Shown here: piece after piece, positions 9,264-20,490 of the stretch
Numbering within the stretch: position 1 is the stretch's first letter
How the letters are laid out: every line of letters begins with the position of its first letter
Assembly: GCF_015689195.1 (NCBI RefSeq)
Contig: NZ_CP065044.1
Coordinates: forward strand, 4,030,001-4,094,000
Direction: 5' to 3'
Length of the DNA: 64,000 nt
DNA from: Pectobacterium aroidearum
Lineage (GTDB): Bacteria; Pseudomonadota; Gammaproteobacteria; Enterobacterales; Enterobacteriaceae
Program-made: the position numbers and the translations under genes
Notes under the pieces: model-generated
Databases searched by the model: none
What the model was told of the DNA's origin: nothing
Seen by the model: the letters and a program-made list of their open reading frames with translations, nothing else

Positions 9264-9701
9264 TCAATATTCCCGATCTTCAATCAGGCGTTTTCCCAGC
9301 GTGACGCTATCGACGATCTCATAGTCGAGTTTTTCATACATGCCGATCACAGCATCATTGTCCTCACGCACCATCAGGTGGATCTTCGGACAGCCGCGGG
9401 CAATGAGTTTTTTCTCCAGGCGGCTAATCAACGCATTCGCAATGCCGCGTCCGCGAAAATCAGGGTGTACGCCCAGATAGTATGCCGAACCACGATGGCC
9501 GTCGTAACCGCCCATCACCGATCCCACGATTTCGCCGTTCACCTCTGCGACCAGAAATAGATCGGGGTCGTGATTAAGCTTACGTTCGATGTCCATTTCA
9601 GGATCGTTCCACGGGCGCAGCAAATCGCAGCGTTCCCAGAGGGTGATCACGGCTTCAAAGTCATCCTGCCTGAATATGCGGATTTCCATCACAGTCGCCA
9701 T
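9264..9701 (-). CDS. ypeA: YpeA GNAT-family acetyltransferase
   Basis: This 145-aa (or 141-aa) GNAT protein is nearly the same as E. coli YpeA from [15 protein letters not shown] through the C-terminal [10 protein letters not shown]. The acetyl-CoA pyrophosphate loop is visible as [21 protein letters not shown]. The E. coli protein starts at the second Met (9687-9689), so the first four residues may not be translated; neither start has a clear Shine-Dalgarno sequence. The substrate is unknown. It is divergent from hemF; in E. coli amiA lies between ypeA and hemF, and it is absent here. Confidence 0.92.
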   Translation of the reverse strand: MATVMEIRIFRQDDFEAVITLWERCDLLRPWNDPEMDIERKLNHDPDLFLVAEVNGEIVGSVMGGYDGHRGSAYYLGVHPDFRGRGIANALISRLEKKLIARGCPKIHLMVREDNDAVIGMYEKLDYEIVDSVTLGKRLIEDREY

Positions 9702-9852
9702 TTTGCAATAAGGTAAATCGTGATTATCGCGTGATTTTTATCAGACGCAATCCAAAATTGCGCGCCGCTATCAGGAATCACACAACGGGTGACCGGGGAT
9801 CGATTTTATTGATGGTATACTGCCAGCCTGATTATTGTGCCACCCTCGCTAG

Positions 9853-10803
<951 letters not shown>

Positions 10804-10806
10804 GTC

Positions 10807-11259
10807 ATGCAGATTTGGGTCGATGCCGACGCCTGTCCGAACGTCATCAAAGACGTGTTATTTCGCGCAGCGGATCGCACACAAACACAGGTCACACTGG
10901 TTGCCAACCAGACCATAAAAGTGCCGCCGTCGCGTTTTATCCGCACGCTGCGCGTCTCATCAGGTTTTGATGTCGCCGACAATGAAATTGTACGCCGCGT
11001 CGAAGCGGGCGATTTGGTGATCACCGCTGATATTCCGCTGGCAGCAGAAGTGATAGAAAAAGGCGGTGCCGCGTTGAACCCGCGCGGCGAGCGCTATACG
11101 CCGGATACCATTCGGGAACGGCTGAACATGCGAGATTTTATGGACACCATGCGCGCCAGCGGGATACAAACCGGTGGCCCCAGCGCATTAAGCCAGCGGG
11201 ATCGTCAACAGTTCGCTAATGAACTGGACAAGTGGTTACAGCAGGCGAAAAAGCCGTAA
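10807..11259 (+). CDS. yaiI: YaiI/YqxD family protein (UPF0178)
   Basis: This 150-aa protein has the family hallmarks: N-terminal [24 protein letters not shown], the acidic block [13 protein letters not shown], and [10 protein letters not shown]. The conserved acidic residues give a PIN/NYN-like appearance, so a nuclease fold has been suggested, but no reaction is established. It begins 3 bp after hemF and is likely translated from the same mRNA. Confidence 0.92.
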   Translation: MQIWVDADACPNVIKDVLFRAADRTQTQVTLVANQTIKVPPSRFIRTLRVSSGFDVADNEIVRRVEAGDLVITADIPLAAEVIEKGGAALNPRGERYTPDTIRERLNMRDFMDTMRASGIQTGGPSALSQRDRQQFANELDKWLQQAKKP

Positions 11260-11272
11260 CGGTCTGAAGCAC

Positions 11273-11318
11273 TCGCCATCCCGCCGCTTCTGCTTGAGCA
11301 GACAAGGCAGGATGGCGA
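11273..11318. terminator. Long hairpin between convergent yaiI and mtr
   Basis: tcgccatcccgcc (11273-11285) pairs with ggcaggatggcga (11306-11318) with one mismatch. A smaller stem (tctgc/gcaga) is nested inside. It lies between two convergent genes and has no T-run, so it may serve both directions weakly. Confidence 0.45.
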
Positions 11319-11325
11319 TGCGTAC

Positions 11326-12600
11326 TTAGCGATAAACCGGCAGTAAATCGAAGCTGGAAAGAATATGTATCAGCGCGGTGCCGATACCAAATAACAGCAC
11401 CAGCGCAATCATCGCATTGCCGCCGCGCACGCGGAACAGCGGGCTACCGAAACGGACGCGCGACGCGCGAGCCAGCAGCGCTGGCGTAATCACCGCCCAC
11501 ACCGTAGCCGCCAACCCGGCGAAACCAATCGCATAAATAAAGCCGTTCGGATACAGCAGGCCGCCGATAACAGGCGGAAGAAAAGTCACCAGTGCCGTTT
11601 TCGCTCTTCCCATCCGGCTATCGTCAAACTTCAGCAAATCCGCCAGATAATCGAACAGCCCCAGCGTTACGCCGAGAAACGAACACGCAACGGCAAAGTT
11701 GGAAAAGACGGTGAGCAACACGTCCAGATAAGGACTATTCAACACCCCACCCAACGCCTGCACCAGCACATCAATATTCCCGCCCCGTTCGGCAATCCCG
11801 ATGAAGTCAGGGCGAGCGATATTCCCCATCGTACCAATCAGCCAGATGGTATACATCGCCAGCGCCAGTACGCTGCCAATAAACAAACAGCGTTTGATGA
11901 TTTGCGGTTCACGGCCGTAGTGCTTCACCAGACTGGGAACGTTGCCGTGGAAGCCGAAAGACGCCAGGCAGAATGGCAGCGTCATCAGCACATACGGAAG
12001 ATAGCTCGGTGCTTCCTCCGCCACATTGAGTAAAACAACGGGCTTAACATTCCACAGCAGACTGCCGAATGTCATGAAAAAGGTCAGAACTTTCGCCGCC
12101 AGGAAAAAAGCCGTCATGCGGCTGACTGCAGCAGTACTCCACCACACGGTTAGCGCGACAAACAGCGCAAACAGGAAGCCGCCGATCCGGGCAGAGAAAT
12201 CGATCGACATCTCAGCCAGCGTGTGATGGATGATTGAACCACTCGCCGAAATGTAGGCGTAAGTCAGAATATAGAGGACGAAGGCGATCGATATGCCGTT
12301 AACGACATTCCAGCGCTGACCCAGCAGATCTTTAGTCAGCGTATCAAAGCTGGAGCCAGTCGGATAATTGAGGTTGGCTTCCAGTATCATCAAGCCCGAG
12401 TGATACATACAAAACCAGGTAAACACCAGCACGGCAAATGACCAGAAAAACCAGGCCCCCGACATCACCACCGGCAGGGAAAACATCCCGGCGCCGATAA
12501 TCGTCCCTGCAATAATCATCGACCCGCCAAACAGCGAAGGAAGACGTTTTTCTGTACCGCTTTTTTCTACCGTATTTTCTTGCACTGCGCGTGTTGCCAT
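11326..12600 (-). CDS. mtr: Tryptophan-specific permease Mtr
   Basis: This 424-aa inner-membrane permease of the hydroxy/aromatic amino acid (HAAAP) family has about 11 hydrophobic segments. It is closer to E. coli Mtr than TyrP, sharing [71 protein letters not shown] and the C-terminal [11 protein letters not shown]. The N-terminus is about ten residues longer than in E. coli and is hydrophilic. It is predicted to import tryptophan with protons. No TyrR or TrpR operator could be picked out upstream by eye. Confidence 0.93.
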   Translation of the reverse strand: MATRAVQENTVEKSGTEKRLPSLFGGSMIIAGTIIGAGMFSLPVVMSGAWFFWSFAVLVFTWFCMYHSGLMILEANLNYPTGSSFDTLTKDLLGQRWNVVNGISIAFVLYILTYAYISASGSIIHHTLAEMSIDFSARIGGFLFALFVALTVWWSTAAVSRMTAFFLAAKVLTFFMTFGSLLWNVKPVVLLNVAEEAPSYLPYVLMTLPFCLASFGFHGNVPSLVKHYGREPQIIKRCLFIGSVLALAMYTIWLIGTMGNIARPDFIGIAERGGNIDVLVQALGGVLNSPYLDVLLTVFSNFAVACSFLGVTLGLFDYLADLLKFDDSRMGRAKTALVTFLPPVIGGLLYPNGFIYAIGFAGLAATVWAVITPALLARASRVRFGSPLFRVRGGNAMIALVLLFGIGTALIHILSSFDLLPVYR

Positions 12601-12737
12601 AACCGATATTCGCTCGTTGTTTTTTATCGATTCCGGGGAAGATCCCCTAAAGACGAGGCGGGATCATGGCACAAAACGAAAATTATTCCATTGATTCATA
12701 TTAGCTAAGCGACTATTTGGTCGATAAGCTGAGAGAA

Positions 12738-12770
12738 TAAAAAAACCCAGCCAACAATCGACTGGGTTTA
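12738..12770 (-). terminator. Rho-independent terminator of maeB
   Basis: On the minus strand aaacccag (12762-12769) pairs with ctgggttt (12743-12750) around a 11-nt loop and runs straight into a run of seven Ts, about 20 bp past the maeB stop. Confidence 0.9.
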
Positions 12771-12790
12771 TCTGTATTACTGGAAATAAT

Positions 12791-15070
12791 TTACAGCGGT
12801 TGAGTTTGCGCTTCCACCACTGCCAACGCCACCATATTCACGATCCGACGCACCGAAGCAATTGGCGTCAGGATGTGTACCGGCTTCGAGATCCCCATCA
12901 GTACTGGCCCCACCGTCACGCCTTCTGAAGACGACACGCGCAGCAGGTTATAGCTGATACGTGCAGACTCCATATTCGGCATGATCAGGATGTTAGCCGA
13001 GCCTTTCAGCGGGCTGTCCGGCATCTGCTCGCGGCGGATCGCTTCCACCAGTGCGGCGTCGCCGTGCATCTCGCCGTCAATCTCCAGTTCTGGTGCCAGT
13101 TTGTTGACCAGCGCCAGCGTTGCCCGCATCTTCTGCGCCGTCGGAGAATCCGAGGTGCCGAAGCTGGAGTGCGACAGCAGCGCGACTTTCGGCTCGATAC
13201 CGAAACGACGCACGCTTTCTGCCGCCATCAGGGTGATTTCCGCCAGCTGTTCCGGCGTTGGATCTGCGTTGACGTAGGTATCAGCGATAAAGGTATTGCC
13301 GCTCGGCAGCATCAGCGCGTTCATCGCACCCGCCGCATGTACGCCCTCGCGGTAGCCGAATACTTTCTCAACCACATCGAAATGCTCTTCATAGGTGCCA
13401 ATCGTGCCGCAAATCAGCGCATCCGCTTCGCCACGGTGAACCATGATGGCACCAATCAGCGTTGGGTTGCCGATCACCGCGCGTTGTGCTTTTTCCTGCG
13501 ACACACCGCGACGTTTCATCAGTTGAAAATACTCGCTCCAGTATTCTTTGAAGCGCGGATCCGATTCGTTGTTAACCACTTCGAAATCTTTACCGATGGT
13601 CAGTTGCAGCCCCAGTTTTTGCAGACGCATTTCAATCACGCTCGGGCGACCAATCAGAATTGGGAACGCCAGACCCAGCGTTACCAGTTCCTGCGTAGCA
13701 TGCAGCACGCGAGCATCTTCACCTTCCGCGAATACCACACGCTTCGGCTGCTGACGCGCCTGTGCGAAGATCGGTTTCATGAACAGGTTAGTTTTGTAGA
13801 CGAACTGGGTCAGTTTTTCGATGTAGGCATCGAAATCCTCGATAGGGCGCGTCGCCACGCCGGAATCCATCGCCGCCTTCGCCACTGCCGGTGCGATCTT
13901 GATGATCAAACGTGGGTCGAACGGTTTCGGAATCAGATAATCCGGTCCGAATGACAGATCCTGATCGCCATAGGCAGAGGCCACCACTTCACTCTGCTCC
14001 GCCAGCGCCAGATCGGCAATCGCGTGCACGCAAGCCAGCTTCATCTCTTCGTTAATCGTGGTCGCGCCCACATCCAGCGCGCCGCGGAAGATGAACGGGA
14101 AGCACAGGACGTTATTCACCTGATTCGGATAGTCCGAACGACCGGTACAGATAATCGCATCCGGGCGCACTTCTTTCGCCAGCGGCGGTAGAATTTCCGG
14201 TTCAGGGTTTGCCAATGCCATGATCAGCGGGCGCGGCGCCATGGTTTTCACCATATCCTGCGTCAGTACGCCAGGGCCGGAGCAGCCGAGGAAGATATCC
14301 GCATCAGGGATCACGTCTGCCAGTTTGCGCGCGCCGTTATCTTCTACTGCATAGGCCGCTTTAGTTTCTTCCATGTTTTCATCACGGCCGTGATAAATCA
14401 CGCCGCGCGAATCACATACGACAATGTTGTGCTTCTGAAGGCCCAGCGCCACCAGCAGGTTCAGACAGGCGATAGACGCCGCGCCAGCACCGGATACCAC
14501 CAGACGTACGTCAGAAATATTTTTTTCAACTACGCGCAGGCCGTTCAGAACCGCGGCAGTACAGATGATCGCCGTGCCGTGCTGATCGTCATGGAAGACG
14601 GGAATCTTCATGCGCTCACGCAGCTTCTTCTCGATGTAGAAGCACTCCGGTGCCTTGATGTCTTCCAGATTGATACCGCCGAACGTCGGCTCCAGCGCAG
14701 CGATCACGTCGATCAGCTTGTCTGGATCCAGTTCATCGACTTCGATATCGAAAACATCAATGCCGGAGAATTTTTTGAACAGAACGCCTTTACCTTCCAT
14801 TACTGGCTTACCGGCCAGTGCACCGATATTGCCGAGGCCGAGAACGGCAGTTCCGTTAGAGATCACGGCGACCAGATTGCCGCGCGCAGTATATTTGTAG
14901 GCTGCCAGCGGATCTTCCGCAATTTCCAGACAGGGTGCGGCGACACCGGGAGAATACGCCAACGCCAGATCGCGCTGCGTCGCCAGCGGCTTCGTCGGGG
15001 AAACCTGAATTTTTCCGGGGATCGGATACTGGTGGAAATCAAGGGCACTTTGCTTTAGCTGTTCATCCAT
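12791..15070 (-). CDS. maeB: NADP-dependent malic enzyme MaeB (malic enzyme-PTA fusion)
   Basis: This 759-aa two-domain protein decarboxylates malate to pyruvate. The malic enzyme part spans about residues 1-425: [16 protein letters not shown], the metal/malate region [13 protein letters not shown] and HDDQHGTAI, and the nucleotide-binding [13 protein letters not shown]. The C-terminal half (about 430-759) is a phosphotransacetylase-like domain ([33 protein letters not shown]) that is thought to be regulatory, responding to acetyl-CoA, rather than catalytic. The length equals E. coli MaeB. It has its own terminator and appears monocistronic. Confidence 0.97.
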   Translation of the reverse strand: MDEQLKQSALDFHQYPIPGKIQVSPTKPLATQRDLALAYSPGVAAPCLEIAEDPLAAYKYTARGNLVAVISNGTAVLGLGNIGALAGKPVMEGKGVLFKKFSGIDVFDIEVDELDPDKLIDVIAALEPTFGGINLEDIKAPECFYIEKKLRERMKIPVFHDDQHGTAIICTAAVLNGLRVVEKNISDVRLVVSGAGAASIACLNLLVALGLQKHNIVVCDSRGVIYHGRDENMEETKAAYAVEDNGARKLADVIPDADIFLGCSGPGVLTQDMVKTMAPRPLIMALANPEPEILPPLAKEVRPDAIICTGRSDYPNQVNNVLCFPFIFRGALDVGATTINEEMKLACVHAIADLALAEQSEVVASAYGDQDLSFGPDYLIPKPFDPRLIIKIAPAVAKAAMDSGVATRPIEDFDAYIEKLTQFVYKTNLFMKPIFAQARQQPKRVVFAEGEDARVLHATQELVTLGLAFPILIGRPSVIEMRLQKLGLQLTIGKDFEVVNNESDPRFKEYWSEYFQLMKRRGVSQEKAQRAVIGNPTLIGAIMVHRGEADALICGTIGTYEEHFDVVEKVFGYREGVHAAGAMNALMLPSGNTFIADTYVNADPTPEQLAEITLMAAESVRRFGIEPKVALLSHSSFGTSDSPTAQKMRATLALVNKLAPELEIDGEMHGDAALVEAIRREQMPDSPLKGSANILIMPNMESARISYNLLRVSSSEGVTVGPVLMGISKPVHILTPIASVRRIVNMVALAVVEAQTQPL

Positions 15071-15364
15071 TTTATGTACCTTTTCGGTTTTGTTGTGTTG
15101 TGTCTGTAGGGTCGAGAGTACCCAGTATAGTGTTTGCCAATAGCTAAACTACCGAGAATGGCAAAAACTAAGGGGGAATGCTGGTTAATATAGTTATTTT
15201 ATTTGACGGTTTTTTGTTCAGTAGCCGGATGCGCTACAAGCGAAAATCGCGCGGTGCAGGTACACCACGCGATAGAACAGAGAGTCAATAGAACAGATGG
15301 CGATGAGAGAAGATAGGGCGAAACTAGTGTTTGGCGGAGATCAAACTCAACACCGTGTATTAGC
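15071..15364. other. Intergenic region upstream of maeB with no intact gene
   Basis: It holds the maeB promoter region on the minus strand and AT-rich sequence around 15180-15215. No intact gene is visible before the antiterminator fragment that follows. Confidence 0.5.
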
Positions 15365-15577
15365 TCAGACCTGATCAAAGACTACATTCACAACCTGCTC
15401 AACATCGACATCTCTAACGATGAAATGTTGTACCTGATTATTCATATCGTCCGCATCACCCCGGAACAGGAAGCGCTCCCACCAGACGATAAACTGATAA
15501 GCGATTTCCCTACCGCTGCGGCACGTCTTCGTTCCGATGACCTCACAAGTACAACAGGCACAAGAGTAAATCCCTGA
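15365..15577 (+). pseudogene. Remnant of a BglG/LicT-type PRD antiterminator
   Basis: An open frame without any start codon reads SDLIKDYIHNLLNIDISNDEM followed by LYLIIHIVRITPEQEA, which has the look of the C-terminal PRD module of BglG-family antiterminators (the conserved IS-DE--YL-LHI-R pattern with the regulatory His). Upstream the frame closes within about 50 bp, so the RNA-binding domain and first PRD are gone. Nothing nearby looks like a beta-glucoside PTS. It is probably the debris of a deleted bgl/arb-type operon at the edge of the galactan cluster. Confidence 0.6.
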
Positions 15578-15718
15578 TAGCCCCGTCTGGACAAGATAGA
15601 CCCCACGCGGTGATACAGCGATTACTGAAGGTTTTATCGCATTTTTAGTTACCGGGCATGTTCAATCCATAAGGCATTGGCTACTATCAAGCTCATAGGC
15701 AAATTATGGAAAATTTTT

Positions 15719-16750
15719 GTGGCAACGATTACAGATATCGCTCAAAAAGCCGGAGTGGCAGCCTCAACCGTTTCTCGCGTACTTAACAACGATCCCAGCC
15801 TGTCCATCACCAAAGAGAAGCGCCAACTCATCAAGCAAATTGCCCATGAGCTGGCATATTTATCGCCCACACAGCGTAAGCAGCAGAAAAAAAAGTTAGA
15901 GAACTCGCTTGTGGTACGCTCTCATTTCAAAATGGATAATGACAACGTATTAAACCTCGCTGTCGTCCATTTTCTTACGCCCTCAGAAGAGCTCAACGAC
16001 CCTTATTTCACCGCAATGCGTATTGGTATAGAAAACCGCTGCCACCATTTTAATATTTCGTTGCGTAATCTCTTCACCACCAATTTATCATCCAATAGTC
16101 AGACGTTAGCTCAGGCGCAGGCGATCATTTGCGTAGGTCACTTTAGCGATAGCGATATCGCCTTAATCTATTCATTAAATAAGAACCTGATTTTTATCGA
16201 TTCTGCGCCCCTCGGTAAACAATGTGATGCCGTGCTTTTTGATCGGGAAGCGGCTGCCCGTGAGGTATTACATTACATTGTTAAGAGCGGTGCCCAGCGC
16301 CCCGCATTTATCGGGAACAATGAGAGCCGACTGCATGTATTTCAAGAGATAACCCAACAATACGGTATCTACCACGAGTCGCGATGTAAGGTCAGCCAGT
16401 TATTCTGTATTGAGTCCGGCTATCAGGCGATGAATGAGTTACTGCAACAAAAAGAGTGGCCTGATGTCGTGTTCGCCGCAACAGACATTATCGCGATTGG
16501 CGTGTACCGTGCGGTTCAAGAGAAAGGCATTACCATTCCCAGACAAATAAAAGTGGTCGGGATGAATGATATCCCCACGGCACAGCACCTCAACCCCAGC
16601 TTGACCACAATGCGGCTCTACCCTACTGAAATGGGCGAAGCCGCCGTCGATCTGTTTTTAGAGCTGGTAGCGGGACGCTATTATAAGAAACACGTACAGG
16701 TTGGTTATGAGATGGTCTGGCGCGAAAGCTTCACACTCAGCACGATGTAA
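15719..16750 (+). CDS. LacI-family repressor, EbgR/GanR-like, next to the galactan cluster
   Basis: This 343-aa regulator is read from GTG 15719. This start gives the canonical N-terminus (V)ATITDIAQKAGVAASTVSRVLN, whereas an upstream ATG at 15677 would add 14 unusual residues. The helix-turn-helix is residues 3-25, with the hinge helix near 48-58, followed by a periplasmic-binding-like sugar-sensing core (DPYFTAMRIGIENRC, VVFAATDIIAIGVYRA, VVGMNDIPTAQHLNPSLTT). Its layout most resembles E. coli EbgR, a galactoside-responsive repressor. It is convergent with the GH53 gene and is probably the local repressor of the gan-type operon (ganR by analogy with Dickeya); the inducer is inferred. Confidence 0.8.
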   Translation: MATITDIAQKAGVAASTVSRVLNNDPSLSITKEKRQLIKQIAHELAYLSPTQRKQQKKKLENSLVVRSHFKMDNDNVLNLAVVHFLTPSEELNDPYFTAMRIGIENRCHHFNISLRNLFTTNLSSNSQTLAQAQAIICVGHFSDSDIALIYSLNKNLIFIDSAPLGKQCDAVLFDREAAAREVLHYIVKSGAQRPAFIGNNESRLHVFQEITQQYGIYHESRCKVSQLFCIESGYQAMNELLQQKEWPDVVFAATDIIAIGVYRAVQEKGITIPRQIKVVGMNDIPTAQHLNPSLTTMRLYPTEMGEAAVDLFLELVAGRYYKKHVQVGYEMVWRESFTLSTM

Positions 16751-16818
16751 CGGTATCCGTTTATAATACGTCCCTGCTATTTCTGACCTTTGCAAGCAAG
16801 CTACGCGGCCATAAAGCA

Positions 16819-18342
16819 TCAATTAGCGGTTATTTTCCATAGCTGATTCCATCCGCCGTTATCATTCCATTGGATACCTGCTGCGCCATTCTCTGTCGAG
16901 CGACTGCTGATATCCAAAAGCTTTCCGCTATTCCTATTCATGATTTTATAATAGCCATCACCTGCATCCAAAATCAGCCACTGCTGGCTAAAATGCCCGG
17001 TGTTGTACATTTGGATAATTTGCGCCCCTTCATCATTGGCACTGGAGGCAATATCGATGTACTTTCCACTATTAACATTCACCAGATTAAAATAACCATT
17101 ACCAATCGCGTTGAAATAAAAACGCTGGCTGTCCCAGTTGCCATCGCTGTATTGTTCAAGCAATGCGCTATCTTCATGCGAACCGCCCACGACATTGAGC
17201 GATTTACCGCTGTGCCGATTCGCGATCTTATAGCGTGTGCCGTTGATAAAATTGATTTGCGATTCAGCAAACGCGTCCAGCGCCCGGGTAAATTGCAATA
17301 CATTGTTTGAAACGCGCGTCGTCGCCCCTAATGCATATCCATCCGGCAACACACTGGCATTACCCGCAGGTTCCCAATAAAAAACCCCAATCCCCTTATT
17401 TCCCGGCACCGCTTTAACAAGATTAATCGTATCCTTAATCGTCCAGTAACTGTCTGTCGGGTTAGTTTCCAAACCACCGACTTCAACAACCATGACTTCC
17501 TTACCATACCGGCTCGCCATATCATTGAGATTGCTAGCCAGTGCGCCAGTGAGTTCCCAATAGTTCTTCCCCTCCCAATAGGGATAGAATGAAAAACCAA
17601 TCACATCGGTTTTCCCACCGTGCGTGGTGAGGAAATTGTCAAAAAACCAGCGAGCGTTTGAATTATTATCCCCATGCGCCAAATGGCTGATCACCTTAGA
17701 GGAAGGACTGACCGCTTTAACCGCATCATAGCCCGCATTCAGTAGCTGCGTTAAATTGGCAAACCGACTGGTACTGCCTTCCGGTAATAAAATTCCCGGA
17801 TTCATTTCGTTGCCAACCTGCACCCACTCAGGTGTCACGCCTGCGGATATCAACGCGCTCATCACCTCATGTGTATGATTATAAACGGCCGTCGTTAACT
17901 GGCTAAGATTGTAATTCGCCCACGCAGCAGGCTTGATTTGATGACCAGGATCGGCGAAAACATCGCTGTAGTGGAAATCCACCATGACGCGCATTCCCAT
18001 CGCTTTCGCACGCTGTGCGGCTGCTACCACACGAGTTTTATCCGTATAGCCGAGCAGCGTCCAGGTCGTATTATCTTTATGCCATAACGCGCTGGGATCG
18101 GGGTTAACAAAAATACGCAACCGCACAGCGTTTATGCCGTGATCGCGCAATATCTGCAATACATCCCGCTGAGTTCCGGTATCGTCACGCCAGGTGACTC
18201 CCCGATCTTCCAATTGCTTTACCCAACCAATATCTGCGCCATAAGCAAACGGCTGCGCCGCTTTAGCCAGAGTGGTCGCCATGAATCCTATAAATAGCAT
18301 TAACAATACAGAGATCATTCCTGAATAATTATTCTTTTTCAT
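16819..18342 (-). CDS. ganA: Endo-beta-1,4-galactanase (GH53) with C-terminal ricin-type lectin domain
   Basis: This 507-aa secreted glycosidase has a signal peptide (about residues 1-28, ending LAKAA) and a GH53 TIM barrel (about 30-365) with the acid/base motif WVQVGNEMNPG and the nucleophile Glu in MVVEVGGLETN. The C-terminal 140 residues are a ricin-B/CBM13-like beta-trefoil with repeated W and QW motifs (NWDSQRFYF, HFSQQWLIL, GWNQLWKI). It hydrolyses pectic beta-1,4-galactan side chains to oligosaccharides in the periplasm or outside. The lectin domain is an addition to the single-domain enzyme known in enterobacterial gan loci. It lies 212 bp downstream of the transporter ATPase gene with a hairpin between, so it may be expressed separately. 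The symbol is by analogy. Confidence 0.85.
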   Translation of the reverse strand: MKKNNYSGMISVLLMLFIGFMATTLAKAAQPFAYGADIGWVKQLEDRGVTWRDDTGTQRDVLQILRDHGINAVRLRIFVNPDPSALWHKDNTTWTLLGYTDKTRVVAAAQRAKAMGMRVMVDFHYSDVFADPGHQIKPAAWANYNLSQLTTAVYNHTHEVMSALISAGVTPEWVQVGNEMNPGILLPEGSTSRFANLTQLLNAGYDAVKAVSPSSKVISHLAHGDNNSNARWFFDNFLTTHGGKTDVIGFSFYPYWEGKNYWELTGALASNLNDMASRYGKEVMVVEVGGLETNPTDSYWTIKDTINLVKAVPGNKGIGVFYWEPAGNASVLPDGYALGATTRVSNNVLQFTRALDAFAESQINFINGTRYKIANRHSGKSLNVVGGSHEDSALLEQYSDGNWDSQRFYFNAIGNGYFNLVNVNSGKYIDIASSANDEGAQIIQMYNTGHFSQQWLILDAGDGYYKIMNRNSGKLLDISSRSTENGAAGIQWNDNGGWNQLWKITAN

Positions 18343-18456
18343 TCATTTCTCCTTGAGATAACACTCTTAAATAGTATTTATTACATAAATACCCAGGTAC
18401 AGATTCAAGAATAGCGTGCGACATTTATAAAGAATAAATCTCACACAATAAACCAA

Positions 18457-18477
18457 GCAGCCAATATTAATGGCTGC
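18457..18477 (-). terminator. Hairpin between the ATPase gene and the GH53 gene
   Basis: gcagcca (18457-18463) and tggctgc (18471-18477) form a 7-bp stem in the 212-bp gap. On the minus strand it is followed by TTGGTTTATTG, so it is a possible weak terminator that would uncouple the enzyme from the transporter genes. Confidence 0.35.
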
Positions 18478-18554
18478 CTGGCTAATTCCCTTACCTTTTC
18501 ACTTATTCAATATGGCGTTTTCTATAGCGTTATTCTCACCATGAAAGATATTTT

Positions 18555-19640
18555 TTAATTAATTCGCTTTCCGTTTTCATCAAAGAAATGCAGATTTTCA
18601 CTACGACATGTCAGCGGAATCGTTGAGTAAGGCGTAATACTATTATCACCCGACAAATGCACTTTGAAATGATTCACACCAGAATAGGCACCAAAAATAT
18701 ACGTCGCATTACCCAGCCTTTCAGTAACCTCACTATTGATCGACAAACTGACATCCCCGCCATTCGGGTCAATACTCAGGTGCTCAGGACGAATACCCAC
18801 GGTAATTTTCTGATCGGTGTGCAATCCGTGGTTGGCAAGATTCACGGAAAGTGTATTGAGCTTATTGATCAAGATGCTCACGCGATTGCCTTCAATCTGA
18901 AGGACTTCGCCTGGTAGAAAATTCATATTCGGCGAACCGATAAAACCGGCAACAAACAAATTCTCCGGCTTATGGTATAGCTCCATCGGTGTGCCAACCT
19001 GCTCAATATATCCTTTGTTCAACACTACGATTTTATCCGCCAGCGTCATCGCTTCCACCTGGTCGTGCGTCACATAGATCATAGTGTTACGCATTTCCTG
19101 GTGCAGTCGGGCAATCTGCAAACGCATTTCCACGCGTAATTCGGCGTCGAGGTTTGATAGCGGCTCATCGAATAAGAATACTTTAGGATCGCGTACAATA
19201 GCTCGCCCAATTGCAACACGCTGACGTTGGCCACCGGACAGTTGCTTCGGTGTACGATCTAATAAGGCTTCGAGCTGAAGCGTCATCGCCGCCTTCCGCA
19301 CCATCTCTTCGACTTCGGCTTTAGGGCGCCCATTCATTCTTAACCCAAATCCCATGTTTTCAGCCACGGTCATATGCGGGTACAGCGCATAGGATTGGAA
19401 AACCATCGCAATCCCCCGCTCTGCGGGATCAAAATGGTTAACTAAACGGTTATCAATATGAATTTCACCATCCGTGATCTCTTCCAGTCCAGCGATCATC
19501 CTCAGCAATGTCGATTTACCGCATCCCGATGGGCCAACGAATACCACAAACTCGCCAGAATTAATTTCAAGATTGATACGATGGATCGTCTCCGTCTTAT
19601 CGTAACGCTTCACTATATTTTTTAGTAAAATATCAGCCAT
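18555..19640 (-). CDS. ganK: Sugar ABC transporter ATPase, MalK/MsmK-type (GanK-like)
   Basis: This 361-aa ATPase has an N-terminal ABC domain (Walker [11 protein letters not shown]-loop [11 protein letters not shown], signature [15 protein letters not shown], Walker [13 protein letters not shown], switch His VTHDQ). A C-terminal MalK-type OB-fold regulatory domain starts near residue 240 (GIRPEHL). It would energise the FG permease pair immediately upstream (36-bp gap). The order SBP-permease-permease-ATPase-GH53 follows the galactan oligosaccharide transporter GanEFGK of Dickeya; the substrate is inferred from the GH53 neighbour. Confidence 0.87.
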   Translation of the reverse strand: MADILLKNIVKRYDKTETIHRINLEINSGEFVVFVGPSGCGKSTLLRMIAGLEEITDGEIHIDNRLVNHFDPAERGIAMVFQSYALYPHMTVAENMGFGLRMNGRPKAEVEEMVRKAAMTLQLEALLDRTPKQLSGGQRQRVAIGRAIVRDPKVFLFDEPLSNLDAELRVEMRLQIARLHQEMRNTMIYVTHDQVEAMTLADKIVVLNKGYIEQVGTPMELYHKPENLFVAGFIGSPNMNFLPGEVLQIEGNRVSILINKLNTLSVNLANHGLHTDQKITVGIRPEHLSIDPNGGDVSLSINSEVTERLGNATYIFGAYSGVNHFKVHLSGDNSITPYSTIPLTCRSENLHFFDENGKRIN

Positions 19641-19676
19641 GTGAACCTCAAACTTTAATTTTCCATTGAGAGCGTA

Positions 19677-20489
19677 TTACTTTACCGCTCCCGTCATGCT
19701 GGCGATAAATTGCTTCTGCATGGCAAAGAAGATAAGTAAACTGGGAAGTGTAGAAATAACTGTTCCAACCATAATCAATCCGAAATCTGGAGAATAAGCG
19801 GAAGCAAAACTCGATAGCACCAGATTAATCGTTTTTAATTCATTAGATTGAAGGACAATAAGCGGCCAGAGAAAGGCATTCCACGACGTCATGAAAACAA
19901 TAATAAAAGCAGCGGAATAGCTGGCACGCATAATTGGCACGTAGACGTACAGGAAAATTTTCCACTCAGCGACGCTTTCCACACGTGCAGCATCAATCAA
20001 CTCTCTCGGGAACGTTTTAGTACACTGCCTAAAGTAGAAAATAATAAAGGCCCCAGCCACTGTCGGCATGATCACGGCAAAGTGTGTATCCAGCAACCCC
20101 GCCTTACCAAACATGGTGAAGAGCGGGATCATTAACGCCGCGAACGGGATCATCATCGTCGTTAATAGCGCCACATAGACACGTTCACGATTCTTGCTGG
20201 CATAAATTTCAAACGCATAGCCTGCGATAGAGCACACGACAAGCGTTGACACCGTACTGATCAACGCAATTTTTGACGTGTTCCAGAACACCAGCGCCAG
20301 ATCCACCTGGCTCGTCAGATTGGTAAAATTGACTAGTAATTGATCGCCAAACGTGAATTTCCCCATGTTAATTTGGCTGGTACTATTCGTGCTCGACACC
20401 ACCATCCAATAGAAAGGGAAAAGCGAAAAAATGCTCATCAACACGAGAAAAATATGCATGAGTATGCTGTTAACTTTACTTTTTCTCAT
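19677..20489 (-). CDS. ganG: Sugar ABC transporter permease, MalG/LacG type (GanG-like)
   Basis: This 270-aa inner-membrane permease has six predicted helices and the cytoplasmic EAA loop that contacts the ATPase (ELIDAARVESVAEWKIF...VPIMRAS, a variant of EAA-G). It begins 1 bp after the stop of the upstream permease gene, so translation is probably coupled. It forms the heterodimeric pore with the preceding gene product for import of galacto-oligosaccharides (substrate inferred from context). Confidence 0.85.
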   Translation of the reverse strand: MRKSKVNSILMHIFLVLMSIFSLFPFYWMVVSSTNSTSQINMGKFTFGDQLLVNFTNLTSQVDLALVFWNTSKIALISTVSTLVVCSIAGYAFEIYASKNRERVYVALLTTMMIPFAALMIPLFTMFGKAGLLDTHFAVIMPTVAGAFIIFYFRQCTKTFPRELIDAARVESVAEWKIFLYVYVPIMRASYSAAFIIVFMTSWNAFLWPLIVLQSNELKTINLVLSSFASAYSPDFGLIMVGTVISTLPSLLIFFAMQKQFIASMTGAVK

Positions 20490-20490
20490 A

